The notes: generated by a model not told the origin, from the letters alone. Counted from the first letter of the stretch, positions 45,012 to 53,961 are shown. The stretch: DNA of 64,000 nucleotides from Tessaracoccus sp. MC1865 (GCF_017815535.1 NZ_CP072596.1:1736001-1800000), one strand, 5' to 3'. Made by a program: numbers and translations.

Positions 45012-45257
45012 ATGGCCAGCACTGAAGAGATCCGCGCCGGTATCGCCGAGGTCGTCAACGACATCAACGGCAACGCGGTCGAGGACGTGACCCAGGACAA
45101 GTCGTTCGTCGACGACCTCGGTGTCGACTCCCTCTCGATGCTCGAGATCATCAACGACCTCCAGGACAAGTTCGACATGGAGATCCCCGACGAGGACGCC
45201 AAGAACCTCAAGACCGTGGGCGACGCTGTCGCCTACATCGAGCGCGGCGCCAACTGA
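45012..45257 (+). CDS. acpP: Acyl carrier protein
   Basis: 81-residue acidic helical protein that carries growing acyl chains on a phosphopantetheine arm at Ser40 (DDLGVDSLSMLEI). Start ATG with AAGGAGCC nine bases upstream, the best ribosome site of the cluster, fitting high expression. Typical size and charge. Confidence 0.97.
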   Translation: MASTEEIRAGIAEVVNDINGNAVEDVTQDKSFVDDLGVDSLSMLEIINDLQDKFDMEIPDEDAKNLKTVGDAVAYIERGAN

Positions 45258-45266
45258 CGACGTAGA

Positions 45267-45303
45267 ACCCCGTGAGAGGCCGGTTCCCGGTTTCTCACGG
45301 GGT
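45267..45303 (+). terminator. Hairpin between acpP and fabF
   Basis: Perfect 11-base arms (45267-45277 and 45293-45303) with a 15-base loop, starting nine bases after the acpP stop; no T-run. The left-arm core CCGTGAGA recurs at about 45329-45336. Because fabF follows on the same strand, it is more likely an mRNA-stabilising or attenuating structure that keeps acpP message in excess. Confidence 0.55.
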
Positions 45304-45394
45304 GCACCAACCGGGTGCTGGGTGTCCCGTGAGACGCCGGCTCTGACCCCGCTCCCCTCTCACCCCAACTCATCCCCCGCCTCTGAGGAGAAAC

Positions 45395-46651
45395 ATGTCC
45401 GACGCGATTGTGATCACTGGCATCGGCGCCACCACGCCGCTGGGCGGCGACGTCGCCAGCACCTGGGAAGGCCTCCTGGCAGGCCGGTCGGGCGTCACCG
45501 CCCTCGATGAGGAATGGGCGCAGGACCTCCCCTCCCGCATCGCAGCCAAGGTCGCCGTCGACCCGAGCGAGGTCATCGAGCGGGTCGAGGCGCGCAAGCT
45601 TGACCGCTCCACGCAGCTCGTGCTCGTCGCCGGCCTCGCGGCCTGGGCCGACGCCGGCTTCGGTCTGGGCGAGGACAACCCGGTGGACCGCGACCGGTTG
45701 GGCGTCGTCTGCGCCACCGGCATCGGCGGTCTCCAGTCGCTGCTCGGCAACTGGGACGGCATGCGCGACAAGGGCCTGCGCGGCGTGTCCCCCTTCACCA
45801 TCCCCATGCTGATGGCCAACGCCCCGGCCGCCAACCTCGGCCTGAAGCTCGGCGCCCGCGCCGGCATCCACACCCCCGTGTCCGCCTGCGCGTCGTCCAA
45901 CGAGGCGATCGCCTGGGGCATGGACATGCTCCGGCTGGGCCGGGCGGACATCGTCGTGGTGGGCGGCGGCGAGGCCGTCATCCATCCGCTGCCGCTGGGC
46001 GCGTTCGCCAAGATGCAGGCGCTCTCACGCCGCAACGACGAGCCCACGCGCGCCTCGCGTCCCTGGGACGTGGACCGCGACGGCTTCGTGCTCGCCGAAG
46101 GTGCCGCCATCATGGTGCTGGAGCGCCTCGATGCGGCCAAGGCCCGCGGGGCGAAGATCTATGGCACCGTGCGCGGCGCGGGCATGTCCGCCGACGGCCA
46201 CGACCTGGTGCAGCCGGACCCGGACGGCTACGGCCAGTCCCTCGCTATGACCCGTGGCCTCCAGGAAGCCGGCCTGACGCCGGCCGAGATCGTGCACATC
46301 AACGCCCACGGCACCTCGACCCCTCAGGGCGACGTGACGGAGGCGGGCTCGATCCGCAAGGCGCTGGGCAGCCACGTCGACCATGTCGTGGTGAACTCCA
46401 CCAAGTCGATGACCGGCCACCTGCTCGGTGGCGCCGGTGCGCTCGAGACCCTGGCCACGGTGCTGTCGCTGAAGAACCGCATCGTGCCGGGCACCATCAA
46501 CGTCGACAACATCGAGCCCGATCTGGGGATCGACGTGGCCACGGAGAACCGCACGCTGCCCGAGGGTGACCTCGCCGCCGTGAACAACTCGTTCGGCTTC
46601 GGCGGCCACAACGTGGCCGTCGTGGTGAGCAACGAGAACATCACCGACTGA
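45395..46651 (+). CDS. fabF: 3-oxoacyl-ACP synthase II
   Basis: Elongating condensing enzyme of FAS-II. 418 residues. Catalytic Cys165 in PVSACASSNEA, His in HINAHGTSTPQGD and His in KSMTGHLLGGAGALE form the triad. Ends with the thiolase motif NNSFGFGGHNV. GAGGAGAAAC ribosome site. It ends the fas cluster and is followed by a strong terminator. Confidence 0.97.
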   Translation: MSDAIVITGIGATTPLGGDVASTWEGLLAGRSGVTALDEEWAQDLPSRIAAKVAVDPSEVIERVEARKLDRSTQLVLVAGLAAWADAGFGLGEDNPVDRDRLGVVCATGIGGLQSLLGNWDGMRDKGLRGVSPFTIPMLMANAPAANLGLKLGARAGIHTPVSACASSNEAIAWGMDMLRLGRADIVVVGGGEAVIHPLPLGAFAKMQALSRRNDEPTRASRPWDVDRDGFVLAEGAAIMVLERLDAAKARGAKIYGTVRGAGMSADGHDLVQPDPDGYGQSLAMTRGLQEAGLTPAEIVHINAHGTSTPQGDVTEAGSIRKALGSHVDHVVVNSTKSMTGHLLGGAGALETLATVLSLKNRIVPGTINVDNIEPDLGIDVATENRTLPEGDLAAVNNSFGFGGHNVAVVVSNENITD

Positions 46652-46665
46652 CCTCCTGCTGAACC

Positions 46666-46705
46666 AGTTCGGGCCTGTGCGGCGAAAGCTGCACAGGCCC
46701 GAACT
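46666..46705. terminator. Bidirectional terminator after fabF
   Basis: Perfect 15-base arms (46666-46680 and 46691-46705) around a ten-base loop with GCGAAAGC, forming a stable tetraloop-like top. Sits between two convergent stops (fabF and the DUF3145 gene), so it likely serves both strands. Confidence 0.85.
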
Positions 46706-46720
46706 GTTCGCTGTCCAGGG

Positions 46721-47236
46721 TCAGACGACCTGGTGCAGCCAGCGCACGGGGGAATCCTCGGCGGCGTAGCGGAAGACGTCGAGTTCCTCGTCCCAGGGAA
46801 CGCCGAGCAGCCTGTCGAGCGCGTGGTGGAGGGGCTCGCCGCCCAGGGCGTCGTTCGCCAAGGCGTGGCGCAGGCGGTCCTCGGGCACGAGGATGTCGCC
46901 GTGCACACCCACCTGGGCCGTGAAGGCTCCGAGCGAGGGGGTGAAGCAGTATCGCTGGCCGTCCGAGCCCGCCGTCGGTTCCTCGGTCACCTCGAAGCGC
47001 AGGTGTCCGATCTGCGCCAGGGTCGACGACAGCACGGCGCCGGAGCCGACGTTGCCCGCCCAGGAGTATTCGGAGCGACGCGCGCCCGCCTCTGCGGGCT
47101 GCTGCGTCCAGGAGAGTTCAATGCGGCGGCCGAGCGCCGACCCGAGGGCCCATTCGATGTGCGGGCACAGCGCGGCAGACGCGGAATGGATGAGGATCAT
47201 CCCCTGCGCCTGGCTACCCGTGTGACGAGCGTTCAT
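46721..47236 (-). CDS. DUF3145 family protein
   Basis: 171-residue cytoplasmic protein. Family signatures: MILIHSASAALCPHIEWALGSALGRRIELSW, FEVTEEPTAGSDGQRYCFTPSLGAF, GDILVPEDRLRHAL, VPWDEELDVFRYAAED. Widespread in actinobacteria, function unknown, and often beside fab genes. ATG at 47236 preceded by AGGAGGT; a longer frame would overlap the divergent peptidase gene. Confidence 0.9.
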   Translation of the reverse strand: MNARHTGSQAQGMILIHSASAALCPHIEWALGSALGRRIELSWTQQPAEAGARRSEYSWAGNVGSGAVLSSTLAQIGHLRFEVTEEPTAGSDGQRYCFTPSLGAFTAQVGVHGDILVPEDRLRHALANDALGGEPLHHALDRLLGVPWDEELDVFRYAAEDSPVRWLHQVV

Positions 47237-47354
47237 CTCGGTTGTACCTCCTGGTTGGGCTGGATTGCCTTCCCCTGCGATCGAGCCCAGCCAGGCGGTG
47301 TGCCCCCATTGTGCCCAGGTTTCCAAGCGACACGCAATGCGATAGACAAGACCC

Positions 47355-49193
47355 ATGCGTGCGAGCCTCGAATCCGTACTGAACTACCCGGACGCCATCT
47401 CCCAGGTGCAGGCCACCAGGAACGGTGTGCTGTGGCTCGCCACGATCGCCGCTGAGGACGGCCGCGTCACCGTGCGGCAGCGCAGCCACGACGGCGCGGT
47501 CAGCGATCTGACCCCGGAGGCCAACGTCCGCTCCCGCACCATGGAGTACGGCGGCGGTGCCTACTCGGCCAACCGCGAACTCCTCGTCTACTGCGACGAT
47601 CGCACCCGCCGCGTCTGGCTGCTCGACGCCGACGGCACCCGGCGGCCCCTCACCCCGGCGGATTCCCAGTACGTCTACGGGGGCCTGCACCTCCGCGTGG
47701 CCGACGGTTTCGTCCTCGCCGTACGCGAGGACCACTCTGCTGAACCCGAGCCCCGCACCGAGATCGTCACCCTCAGCCTGGTCGACGACGAGCCGGACGC
47801 CGGGCGGGTCATCGCCACGGGCGCCGACTTCTACGCGGGGCCGACGGTGGCGGGGCACTTCGTCGCCTGGTACCAGTGGAACCACCCGGCCATGAGCTGG
47901 GACACCGCGGAGGTGTGGCGGGCGCCCATCGGCGACTGGTGGGACGCCGACCTGCTCTACGGGCGCGAGGACGTGTCCGCCCAGCACCCCGTCGGTCTCC
48001 CCGAGCTGGAGGCGTGCGCCTACGTCACCGACGAGTCCGGATTCTGGAACTGGCGCGTGCACCACGGCAACGAGTGGCGGGTGGACCGCGACTGCGCCGG
48101 CCCCACCTGGGTGCTCAACCGGCCCGTCGCGGCCGTCACGCGCGACAACACGCTGGCAACGGTCCAGTACATCGACGGCAAGGGCACTCTTGCCCTCTGG
48201 AACGTCGAGACCGGCGAGGTGACCGAGCCGCTGGTGGGCACCACCGACATCGAATCCATCGCCGCGTACGGCGACTGCCTCTATGTCGTGGCCGAATGGG
48301 CTGATCGGCCGGCCACGCTCGTCGAGTTGCGCTCCGGTGGCGGCAACCTCGCGCTCGCAGGGCCGTCAGGCATCGCGGAGGAGTTCGTGGCCGCCCCTTC
48401 CGCTATCTGGGCGGAGGGCCCCGCCGGTCCGGTGCACTCCTGGCTGTACCGCCCCGAGCTCACCAACCCGCCCCTGATCGTGCTCACACATGGCGGCCCG
48501 ACGTCGATGGCCACCGCCTCTTACAACGCCGCCACCCAGTTCTGGGTGTCGCGCGGGTTCGCGGTGCTGGATGTGAACTACTCCGGCTCCACGGGGTTCG
48601 GCCGGGAGTACCGCAACCGCCTGCGCGGGCGCTGGGGCGATCTCGACGTCGACGACGTGGCCGCCGCCGTCCGCGAGGTCACCGGCCAAGGGCTGGCAGA
48701 CCCCGCCCGCGTCGCGATCACCGGCGGCAGCGCCGGCGGCTTCACGACGCTGCGCTCGCTCACCACCACCGACGTCTACGCCGCGGGCGTCAGCCGGTAC
48801 GGCATCGGGTACCTGCCCACGCTGGCCACCGACACCCACAAGGCGGAGTCGCGCTACCTCGACGGCTTGATCGCCCCGTGGCCGGAGGGCCGCGACCTCT
48901 ACGAGGAACGCTCCCCCATCAACCACCTCGACAACCTGAGCACCCCCATGCTGGTGCTCCAGGGCCGCGACGACAAGGTGGTGCCGCCCGCCCAGGCGGA
49001 GCAGCTCGCCGACGCCGTGCGTGCCAAGGGCCTTCCGCTGGCGCTCGTGATGTTCGACGGCGAGGGCCACGGCTTCCGGGGCATGGCCGCGCGGCGTGCG
49101 GCTCTCGAAGCTCAGGTCTCCTTCCTGGAGCAGGTCTTCGGCATGCGCCACAGTAGCGACGTGCCGGTGCTGGAGATCGAGAACCTCGACTGA
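47355..49193 (+). CDS. S9 family (prolyl oligopeptidase-like) serine peptidase
   Basis: 612 residues, no signal peptide, so cytoplasmic. An N-terminal beta-propeller (about 10-340) with repeating blades (RTMEYGGGAYSANRELLVYC, WLLDADGTRRPLT) covers a C-terminal alpha/beta hydrolase (about 350-600). Catalytic triad: Ser in ITGGSAGGFTTL, Asp in LQGRDDKVVPP, His in GEGHGF. HGGP oxyanion motif in LTHGGPTSM. Degrades short peptides; acylaminoacyl-peptidase-like. Single-gene unit ahead of the HNH-ATPase operon. Confidence 0.93.
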   Translation: MRASLESVLNYPDAISQVQATRNGVLWLATIAAEDGRVTVRQRSHDGAVSDLTPEANVRSRTMEYGGGAYSANRELLVYCDDRTRRVWLLDADGTRRPLTPADSQYVYGGLHLRVADGFVLAVREDHSAEPEPRTEIVTLSLVDDEPDAGRVIATGADFYAGPTVAGHFVAWYQWNHPAMSWDTAEVWRAPIGDWWDADLLYGREDVSAQHPVGLPELEACAYVTDESGFWNWRVHHGNEWRVDRDCAGPTWVLNRPVAAVTRDNTLATVQYIDGKGTLALWNVETGEVTEPLVGTTDIESIAAYGDCLYVVAEWADRPATLVELRSGGGNLALAGPSGIAEEFVAAPSAIWAEGPAGPVHSWLYRPELTNPPLIVLTHGGPTSMATASYNAATQFWVSRGFAVLDVNYSGSTGFGREYRNRLRGRWGDLDVDDVAAAVREVTGQGLADPARVAITGGSAGGFTTLRSLTTTDVYAAGVSRYGIGYLPTLATDTHKAESRYLDGLIAPWPEGRDLYEERSPINHLDNLSTPMLVLQGRDDKVVPPAQAEQLADAVRAKGLPLALVMFDGEGHGFRGMAARRAALEAQVSFLEQVFGMRHSSDVPVLEIENLD

Positions 49194-49227
49194 CCCTGTC
49201 CTTGTCGGTTCGGCAGTGCCTTCCCTT

Positions 49228-49264
49228 CTCCCCGTGGGGCGTGGATAATCCCCACAAGGGGCAG
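49228..49264 (+). promoter_or_regulatory. Candidate promoter with hairpin before the HNH-ATPase operon
   Basis: GATAAT at 49244-49249, with TG just ahead, is the best -10 consensus match seen in any leader here. It lies in the loop of an inverted repeat: CCCC-TGGGG on the left pairs with CCCCA-GGGG on the right. The -35 is poor, suggesting dependence on an activator or an extended -10. The start codon is at 49273, after GGGGGGA. Confidence 0.5.
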
Positions 49265-49272
49265 GGGGGAAC

Positions 49273-51261
49273 ATGCTGCAACGTCCGGAGGAACCACGCG
49301 TCCTGGCGGCAGTCAGGCAGGAGCTCGCCGGCACGCACGACGCCGTCGTCGCGCAGCAGGCGGGCGGCGCGCCCCCACTGCACGAGGTGCTGCGGGACCC
49401 TGAGGTCCTGGCCACGCTGCTGGAGATGACCCGGGGAACCTGCGCCTACTGCGAACGGCCCGTCGAGGCGCACGGCAGCGATGCGGCGACCACCACGCAG
49501 CACCGCCCGGCATGGGGCGCCGTCGGTCTGGACGGTTCGGCCGACCTCGCTGCCTACGGCTGGCTCGCCTACAGCTGGGAGAACCTGTTCCCCGCCTGCC
49601 CGGACTGCATCCGCACCCGCGGCACCCGCTTCCCGGTGGTGGGGGCCCGTGCCAGGACGCCCGAAGAACTGGTCGACGAGGACGCCCTCCTGCTGGATCC
49701 GCTCCTCGACGATCCGGTCATGCATCTGCGGCACGCACCGGACGGCACCGTGCAGCCCCTCACGGAGCGGGGCCGGGTCTCCATCGACCTCCTGGCGCTC
49801 AACCGAGAGGCGCTCGTCCGCGCCAGGCGCGCGGTGGGCGAAGGAGAGTGGGACGCCGACGACGAGTCGTTCCGCACGCTGCGTCGACAGACGGGCCGGA
49901 GCACGATGCGGCTCGCGATGGCGGAAGCGCCGCCCGTCGGCCCCGAGTTGCCACCGACGCCGAGCCAGGGATACGACCTGAGCTCCGCCGTCGCGGGGCA
50001 GGAGCAGTACTTCGGAACGGCGCAGTGGATCGAGCGCGTGGTCATCAGGAACTTCCGGCCCATCCGCGACCTGGACCTCGACTTCTCCAGGTCCACCAGC
50101 GGCCGGGGGCCCTGGACGGTGCTGCTCGGCGAGAACGGTTCCGGGAAGAGTTCGGTGCTCCACGCCCTCGCTCTCACGCTGATGGGCGGCGACCAGCGAC
50201 GCGCCCTGAGCATCGACGCCCGAGCGTACCTGCGGCACGGGGCGCGCAAGGGCTTGGTGCAGGTCTACCTCTCCGGCCGCACCGAACCGCTCGAACTCGC
50301 CTGGGCGAAAGGTGACACGGAGTTCACCGGCCCCGAACCCGTCCCCGCCCTGCTGTTGGGGTACGGCGCCACGAGGCTCCTGCCGCGGGGAACGCCACAG
50401 GGCCCGGACAACCGGGTGGTGCGGGTCGACAACCTCTTCGACCCACTGCTCCCCCTCACGGACCCCACGGCCTGGCTCCTGACGCTCGACGACGCGACGT
50501 TCGGTGATGTCTCCCGTGGCATCCACGGAATGCTCGCGCTGGACCCCTCCTCCGGCCTGGAGCGTCGGCGTGGGCGGGTCATCCTGCGGCAGGGTAGTTC
50601 GATCTCCGACCTCGCCTCCCTCAGCGACGGCTACCAGTCCATGGTGGTGATGGCCTGCGACATCCTCCGCAGCGTCCTGCGGCTGTGGAGCCACGCCTCG
50701 CTGGCAGAGGGCATCGTCCTGCTCGACGAGATCGGCGCGCACCTGCACCCCCGCTGGCGACTGCGCATCGTCGGCGCCCTCCGTGACCTGCTGCCGCGCG
50801 TGCAGTTCGTCGTGACCACGCACGACCCCCTCTGCCTCCGCGGCATCGTCGACGGGGAGGTGGTCGTGGTGCGGCGCAACAACGACGGCGACGTCATCAC
50901 ACTGACCGACCTGCCGCCGGTGACCGGCATGAGCATCGAACAGTTGCTCACCTCGGAACACTTCGGCCTTGGCAGCACCGACGACCCCGAGGTCGCGGAA
51001 CTGTGGGAGCAGTATTACAGGCTGAAGGCCCTGACGAAGCCCACCGACGAGGAGGCGGCGCGGCTCGAGCGCGTCCGCTCCCGGCTCGACACCCTGGAGC
51101 AGCTGGGCACCACCGAGCGTGAACGGCTGCTCCTGGCCTCGGCGGACGACTACATCGCCTCCCGCCGCCAGAGCGGCGACGCGGAGGCACCCACCACGGC
51201 TGAGGTCACCGCCCGCATGACGGCGCTCTGGGATGAACACCTCCCCCGGAGTTGGCGATGA
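49273..51261 (+). CDS. HNH-like nuclease fused to an AAA (ABC-type) ATPase, putative defence protein
   Basis: 662 residues. N-terminal zinc-finger HNH-like module: Cys57-x2-Cys60, QHRP with His77, WENL at 102-105, Cys109-x2-Cys112. The C-terminal ATPase of the SMC/AAA15-21 (PtuA/OLD-like) kind starts near 253 (WIERVVIRNFRPIRDLDLDF): Walker A GENGSGKS 286-293, signature LSDGYQ 450-454, Walker B IVLLDEIGAHLHP with Asp485-Glu486, H-loop TTHDP with His517. No TOPRIM domain. Resembles Septu PtuA fused to a PtuB-like nuclease. Stop overlaps the next gene (ATGA). Activity by inference; likely senses phage and controls the two partner proteins. Confidence 0.82.
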   Translation: MLQRPEEPRVLAAVRQELAGTHDAVVAQQAGGAPPLHEVLRDPEVLATLLEMTRGTCAYCERPVEAHGSDAATTTQHRPAWGAVGLDGSADLAAYGWLAYSWENLFPACPDCIRTRGTRFPVVGARARTPEELVDEDALLLDPLLDDPVMHLRHAPDGTVQPLTERGRVSIDLLALNREALVRARRAVGEGEWDADDESFRTLRRQTGRSTMRLAMAEAPPVGPELPPTPSQGYDLSSAVAGQEQYFGTAQWIERVVIRNFRPIRDLDLDFSRSTSGRGPWTVLLGENGSGKSSVLHALALTLMGGDQRRALSIDARAYLRHGARKGLVQVYLSGRTEPLELAWAKGDTEFTGPEPVPALLLGYGATRLLPRGTPQGPDNRVVRVDNLFDPLLPLTDPTAWLLTLDDATFGDVSRGIHGMLALDPSSGLERRRGRVILRQGSSISDLASLSDGYQSMVVMACDILRSVLRLWSHASLAEGIVLLDEIGAHLHPRWRLRIVGALRDLLPRVQFVVTTHDPLCLRGIVDGEVVVVRRNNDGDVITLTDLPPVTGMSIEQLLTSEHFGLGSTDDPEVAELWEQYYRLKALTKPTDEEAARLERVRSRLDTLEQLGTTERERLLLASADDYIASRRQSGDAEAPTTAEVTARMTALWDEHLPRSWR

Positions 51262-52103
51262 GGCGGGTCAAACGTCCGAAGCCGCCCAAGAGTTCGTCGA
51301 GCGTGGAGACGCTCCGGGAGCGCGAGCAGGTCCTGGAGTATTACCAGCGGTGGGACGGCAGGACGCCCTACGCGACCACCGGGTTCCGCGCCTACAAGGC
51401 CGACGACATCAGGCCCACGCTGACCGAAGCGTTCTTCGGGAAGTGCGCCTACTGCGAGACCTACTACGCCTCCAGCCAGCAGATGGCCATCGAGCACTAC
51501 CGGCCCAAGGGGGCCGTCACCATCAACGGCACCCTGGTGCCGCCCGGCTACTACTGGCTCGCCAGCGAATGGACCAACCTGCTGCCGTCGTGCACCGACT
51601 GCAACAGCGGCCGCAGGCAGGAACTCCCCGGTGCCGAAACGCGCACCGTGGGGAAGGCCAACGCGTTCCCGCTCGCGTCGGAGACCACCCGTGCCACCGC
51701 CCCCGGCGAGGAGCGCCGCGAGAAGCGGCTGGTACTGCACCCCTACCTCGACTTTCCGGAGAGGCACCTGACGTTCACCTGGGGCACCGGCACCGTCGAG
51801 GACGGCTGGGTCGGGCCACGGCGGGGAAGCAGGAAGGGCGCCGCGACCATCGAGGTCTGCGCCCTGCAGCGTCGCGGCCTCCGTCGTGCCCGGCGCGAGC
51901 GGCTGGACCTGCTCCAGGCGCATCTGCGCAGCGCACTGGACGCCCAGCGAAACGTCCAACGCCACCCAGACGACGAGGCCCTCGTGGAACAGTTGCGCCG
52001 ACGGATCAGCGACATCAGGCAGTTCACCAACGACGACGCACCGTATGCGGCCATGTGCCGTGAAGTGGTCGACGACTTCTTCGAGCATCAACTCGGCATG
52101 TGA
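51258..52103 (+). CDS. HNH endonuclease, PtuB-like
   Basis: 281 residues with a basic N-terminus (MRRVKRPKPPKSSSS). HNH module: Cys63-x2-Cys66 (GKCAYCE), catalytic Glu79-His80 in IEHYRPKG, W105-x-N107 in EWTNLLPSC, Cys112-x2-Cys115-Asn116. The IEH-RPK plus W-NL-SC-DCN pattern is that of Septu PtuB and retron-associated HNH proteins. The C-terminal 120 residues are helical and Arg-rich (LRRARRERLDLLQAHLRSAL). Expected to cut nucleic acid under control of the ATPase encoded immediately upstream, with which it overlaps by four bases. The patatin gene follows after 13 bases. Confidence 0.85.
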   Translation: MRRVKRPKPPKSSSSVETLREREQVLEYYQRWDGRTPYATTGFRAYKADDIRPTLTEAFFGKCAYCETYYASSQQMAIEHYRPKGAVTINGTLVPPGYYWLASEWTNLLPSCTDCNSGRRQELPGAETRTVGKANAFPLASETTRATAPGEERREKRLVLHPYLDFPERHLTFTWGTGTVEDGWVGPRRGSRKGAATIEVCALQRRGLRRARRERLDLLQAHLRSALDAQRNVQRHPDDEALVEQLRRRISDIRQFTNDDAPYAAMCREVVDDFFEHQLGM

Positions 52104-52116
52104 CGACAGGAGCACC

Positions 52117-53961
52117 ATGACCAACGGCTACGGGAACCCCCGCCTCACGTGCGACATCGTGATGAAAGGCGGCATCACCAGCGGCGTGATCTATCCCCGC
52201 GCGGTGGCTGAACTCGCCCGCACCTATCGCCTGAGCCAGGTGGGCGGCGCCTCCGCCGGCGCCATCGCCGCCGCGGCCGCAGCGGCCGCCGAGCTGGGGC
52301 GGCACACCGGCGGCTTCGAGGAGCTCGACCGGATGCCCGCCGAGCTCGCGGAACCGGGCCCGGGGGGAAGGTCCACGTTGGCGACCTTCTTCCAGCCGAC
52401 GCGCACCGCCGCGCCGCTGTTCCACGTCCTCTTCGGGGCCGCGGAGGCCACCGGCAACAAGACGTGGGCCATCATCAACGGGCTCCTGCGCCACTTCCCC
52501 GCTGCGGCCATCCTGGGGGCGCTGCCCGGGCTGGTGCTCATCGCCCTGGGATGGTTGGGCGACGGCGTCGGCGCCGGGGCCGCGATCGTCGGTGGCGTGC
52601 TCGTCCTGCTCGTCGGTGTGGCGGCCGCCGTCGGCTGGGCGGTGCTGCGACGGTTCGGGCGCGTGGCCGCGGACGGCTACGGGATGTGCACCGGGATGCC
52701 CGGTGACAACGCGGGTCAGGGCGCCGCGCTCACCCCCTGGCTGCACGCCAAGATCCAGTCGTTGGCCGGCCGCGACCCCGCCGCTCCCCCGGTGACCTTC
52801 GGTGACCTGCGACGCGCCGGGGTGACGCTCCGCACGATGACCACGAACCTCACCAGACACCAGCCCATGGCGATGCCCTGGAGCACCAGGGAGTTCTTCT
52901 TCGACCCCGAGGAGTTCCGCGGCCTCTTTCCTGCTGAGGTCGTCGACTGGATGGTCGCGCACCCCGCGCCGGGGGTCACCCCCGTCGCCCAGGAGCATCT
53001 CCGGCCGTGGCCGGCCGAGGACGACCTCCCCGTGATCGTCGCAACCAGGATGTCGCTGAGCTTCCCGGTGCTGATCACCGCGGTACGGCTCTGGGCCGTG
53101 GACTACACGGAGCCCGCGAACCAGGAGGCTCCCCGCGAGCAGAGGACCGCGTCGAGCGTCTGGTTCACCGACGGGGGTCTCTGCGCCAACCTCCCCGTCC
53201 ACTTCTTCGACACGCCGCTGCCGCGGCACCCCACGTTCGCCTTCAACCTGGGCCCGTTCCCACCGGGCCGCGAGAAATCACCAGAGCAGGAGCACAACAG
53301 CTACCTGCCGACGAGCAACGTCGGCGGGCTGCAGAGGCCCTGGTTCCCGCTGCCCACCGCCGGGATGGGGGCGTGGCGGTCCTTCGGCGCGCTCATGATC
53401 CACACCGCCCGCGAATGGGTGGACGGGGCCCAGATGGTGATGCCTGGTTACCGCGACCGCATCGTCACCGTGCACCACGACGAGTCCGAGGGCGGCATGA
53501 ACCTGTCGATGCCGCCCCAGGTGGTGTCCGGCCTCGCCGAACGGGGACGGCTCGGTGCCGAGAAACTGGTGCGCACCTTCGCCGGGCCGCAGCCGGGCGT
53601 CGTGCCGGCCAAGGGCTGGGACAACCACCGGTGGATCCGGTTCCGGACGGCTGCGGGCGGGCTCGGTCGATGGCTGGTCGCGCTGGAGCGCAACTACCAC
53701 GACACCTCCTCCGGAGGCACCCCGTACAGCGAGTTGGCCGGGCCGGGCGCGACGGCTCCGCTGCCGTCCTACCGGCCGAGCGTCGCCGAGCGGGAGGTCA
53801 TCAACGACCGGGCCGCCGGGATGGTGGCGTTGGCCGACAAGTGGAAGAACAGCGACGCCGGTGCCTCCACTGCACCGCGCCCCGCGCCGCAACTGAGGCT
53901 TGTGCCGGACGACGGCACCGCGTCGGGGCTCGACCTCACTGAGGACGTGGCCGAGGGGTGA
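52117..53961 (+). CDS. Patatin-like phospholipase with an internal transmembrane hairpin
   Basis: 614 residues. Patatin motifs: oxyanion loop KGGITSG (17-23), nucleophile Ser46 in GGASAG, and catalytic Asp352 in FTDGGLCANLPV, so the Ser-Asp dyad is intact. Two adjacent hydrophobic helices (about 129-147 and 154-177) interrupt the domain and should anchor it to the membrane. About 235-260 and 380-500 contain further patatin-fold segments (LRTMTTNL, NLSMPPQVVSGLA). ATG with GACAGGAGC upstream. Third gene of the operon, so by inference the membrane-damaging effector of a defence system. A longer upstream frame overlaps the HNH gene and is not used. Confidence 0.85.
   Translation: MTNGYGNPRLTCDIVMKGGITSGVIYPRAVAELARTYRLSQVGGASAGAIAAAAAAAAELGRHTGGFEELDRMPAELAEPGPGGRSTLATFFQPTRTAAPLFHVLFGAAEATGNKTWAIINGLLRHFPAAAILGALPGLVLIALGWLGDGVGAGAAIVGGVLVLLVGVAAAVGWAVLRRFGRVAADGYGMCTGMPGDNAGQGAALTPWLHAKIQSLAGRDPAAPPVTFGDLRRAGVTLRTMTTNLTRHQPMAMPWSTREFFFDPEEFRGLFPAEVVDWMVAHPAPGVTPVAQEHLRPWPAEDDLPVIVATRMSLSFPVLITAVRLWAVDYTEPANQEAPREQRTASSVWFTDGGLCANLPVHFFDTPLPRHPTFAFNLGPFPPGREKSPEQEHNSYLPTSNVGGLQRPWFPLPTAGMGAWRSFGALMIHTAREWVDGAQMVMPGYRDRIVTVHHDESEGGMNLSMPPQVVSGLAERGRLGAEKLVRTFAGPQPGVVPAKGWDNHRWIRFRTAAGGLGRWLVALERNYHDTSSGGTPYSELAGPGATAPLPSYRPSVAEREVINDRAAGMVALADKWKNSDAGASTAPRPAPQLRLVPDDGTASGLDLTEDVAEG

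Noticed and set aside
51886-52116. Longer patatin start at 51886
   Set aside because: The added 77 residues overlap the HNH gene and have no patatin similarity; ATG 52117 has a good ribosome site and the family start TCDIVMKGG soon after.
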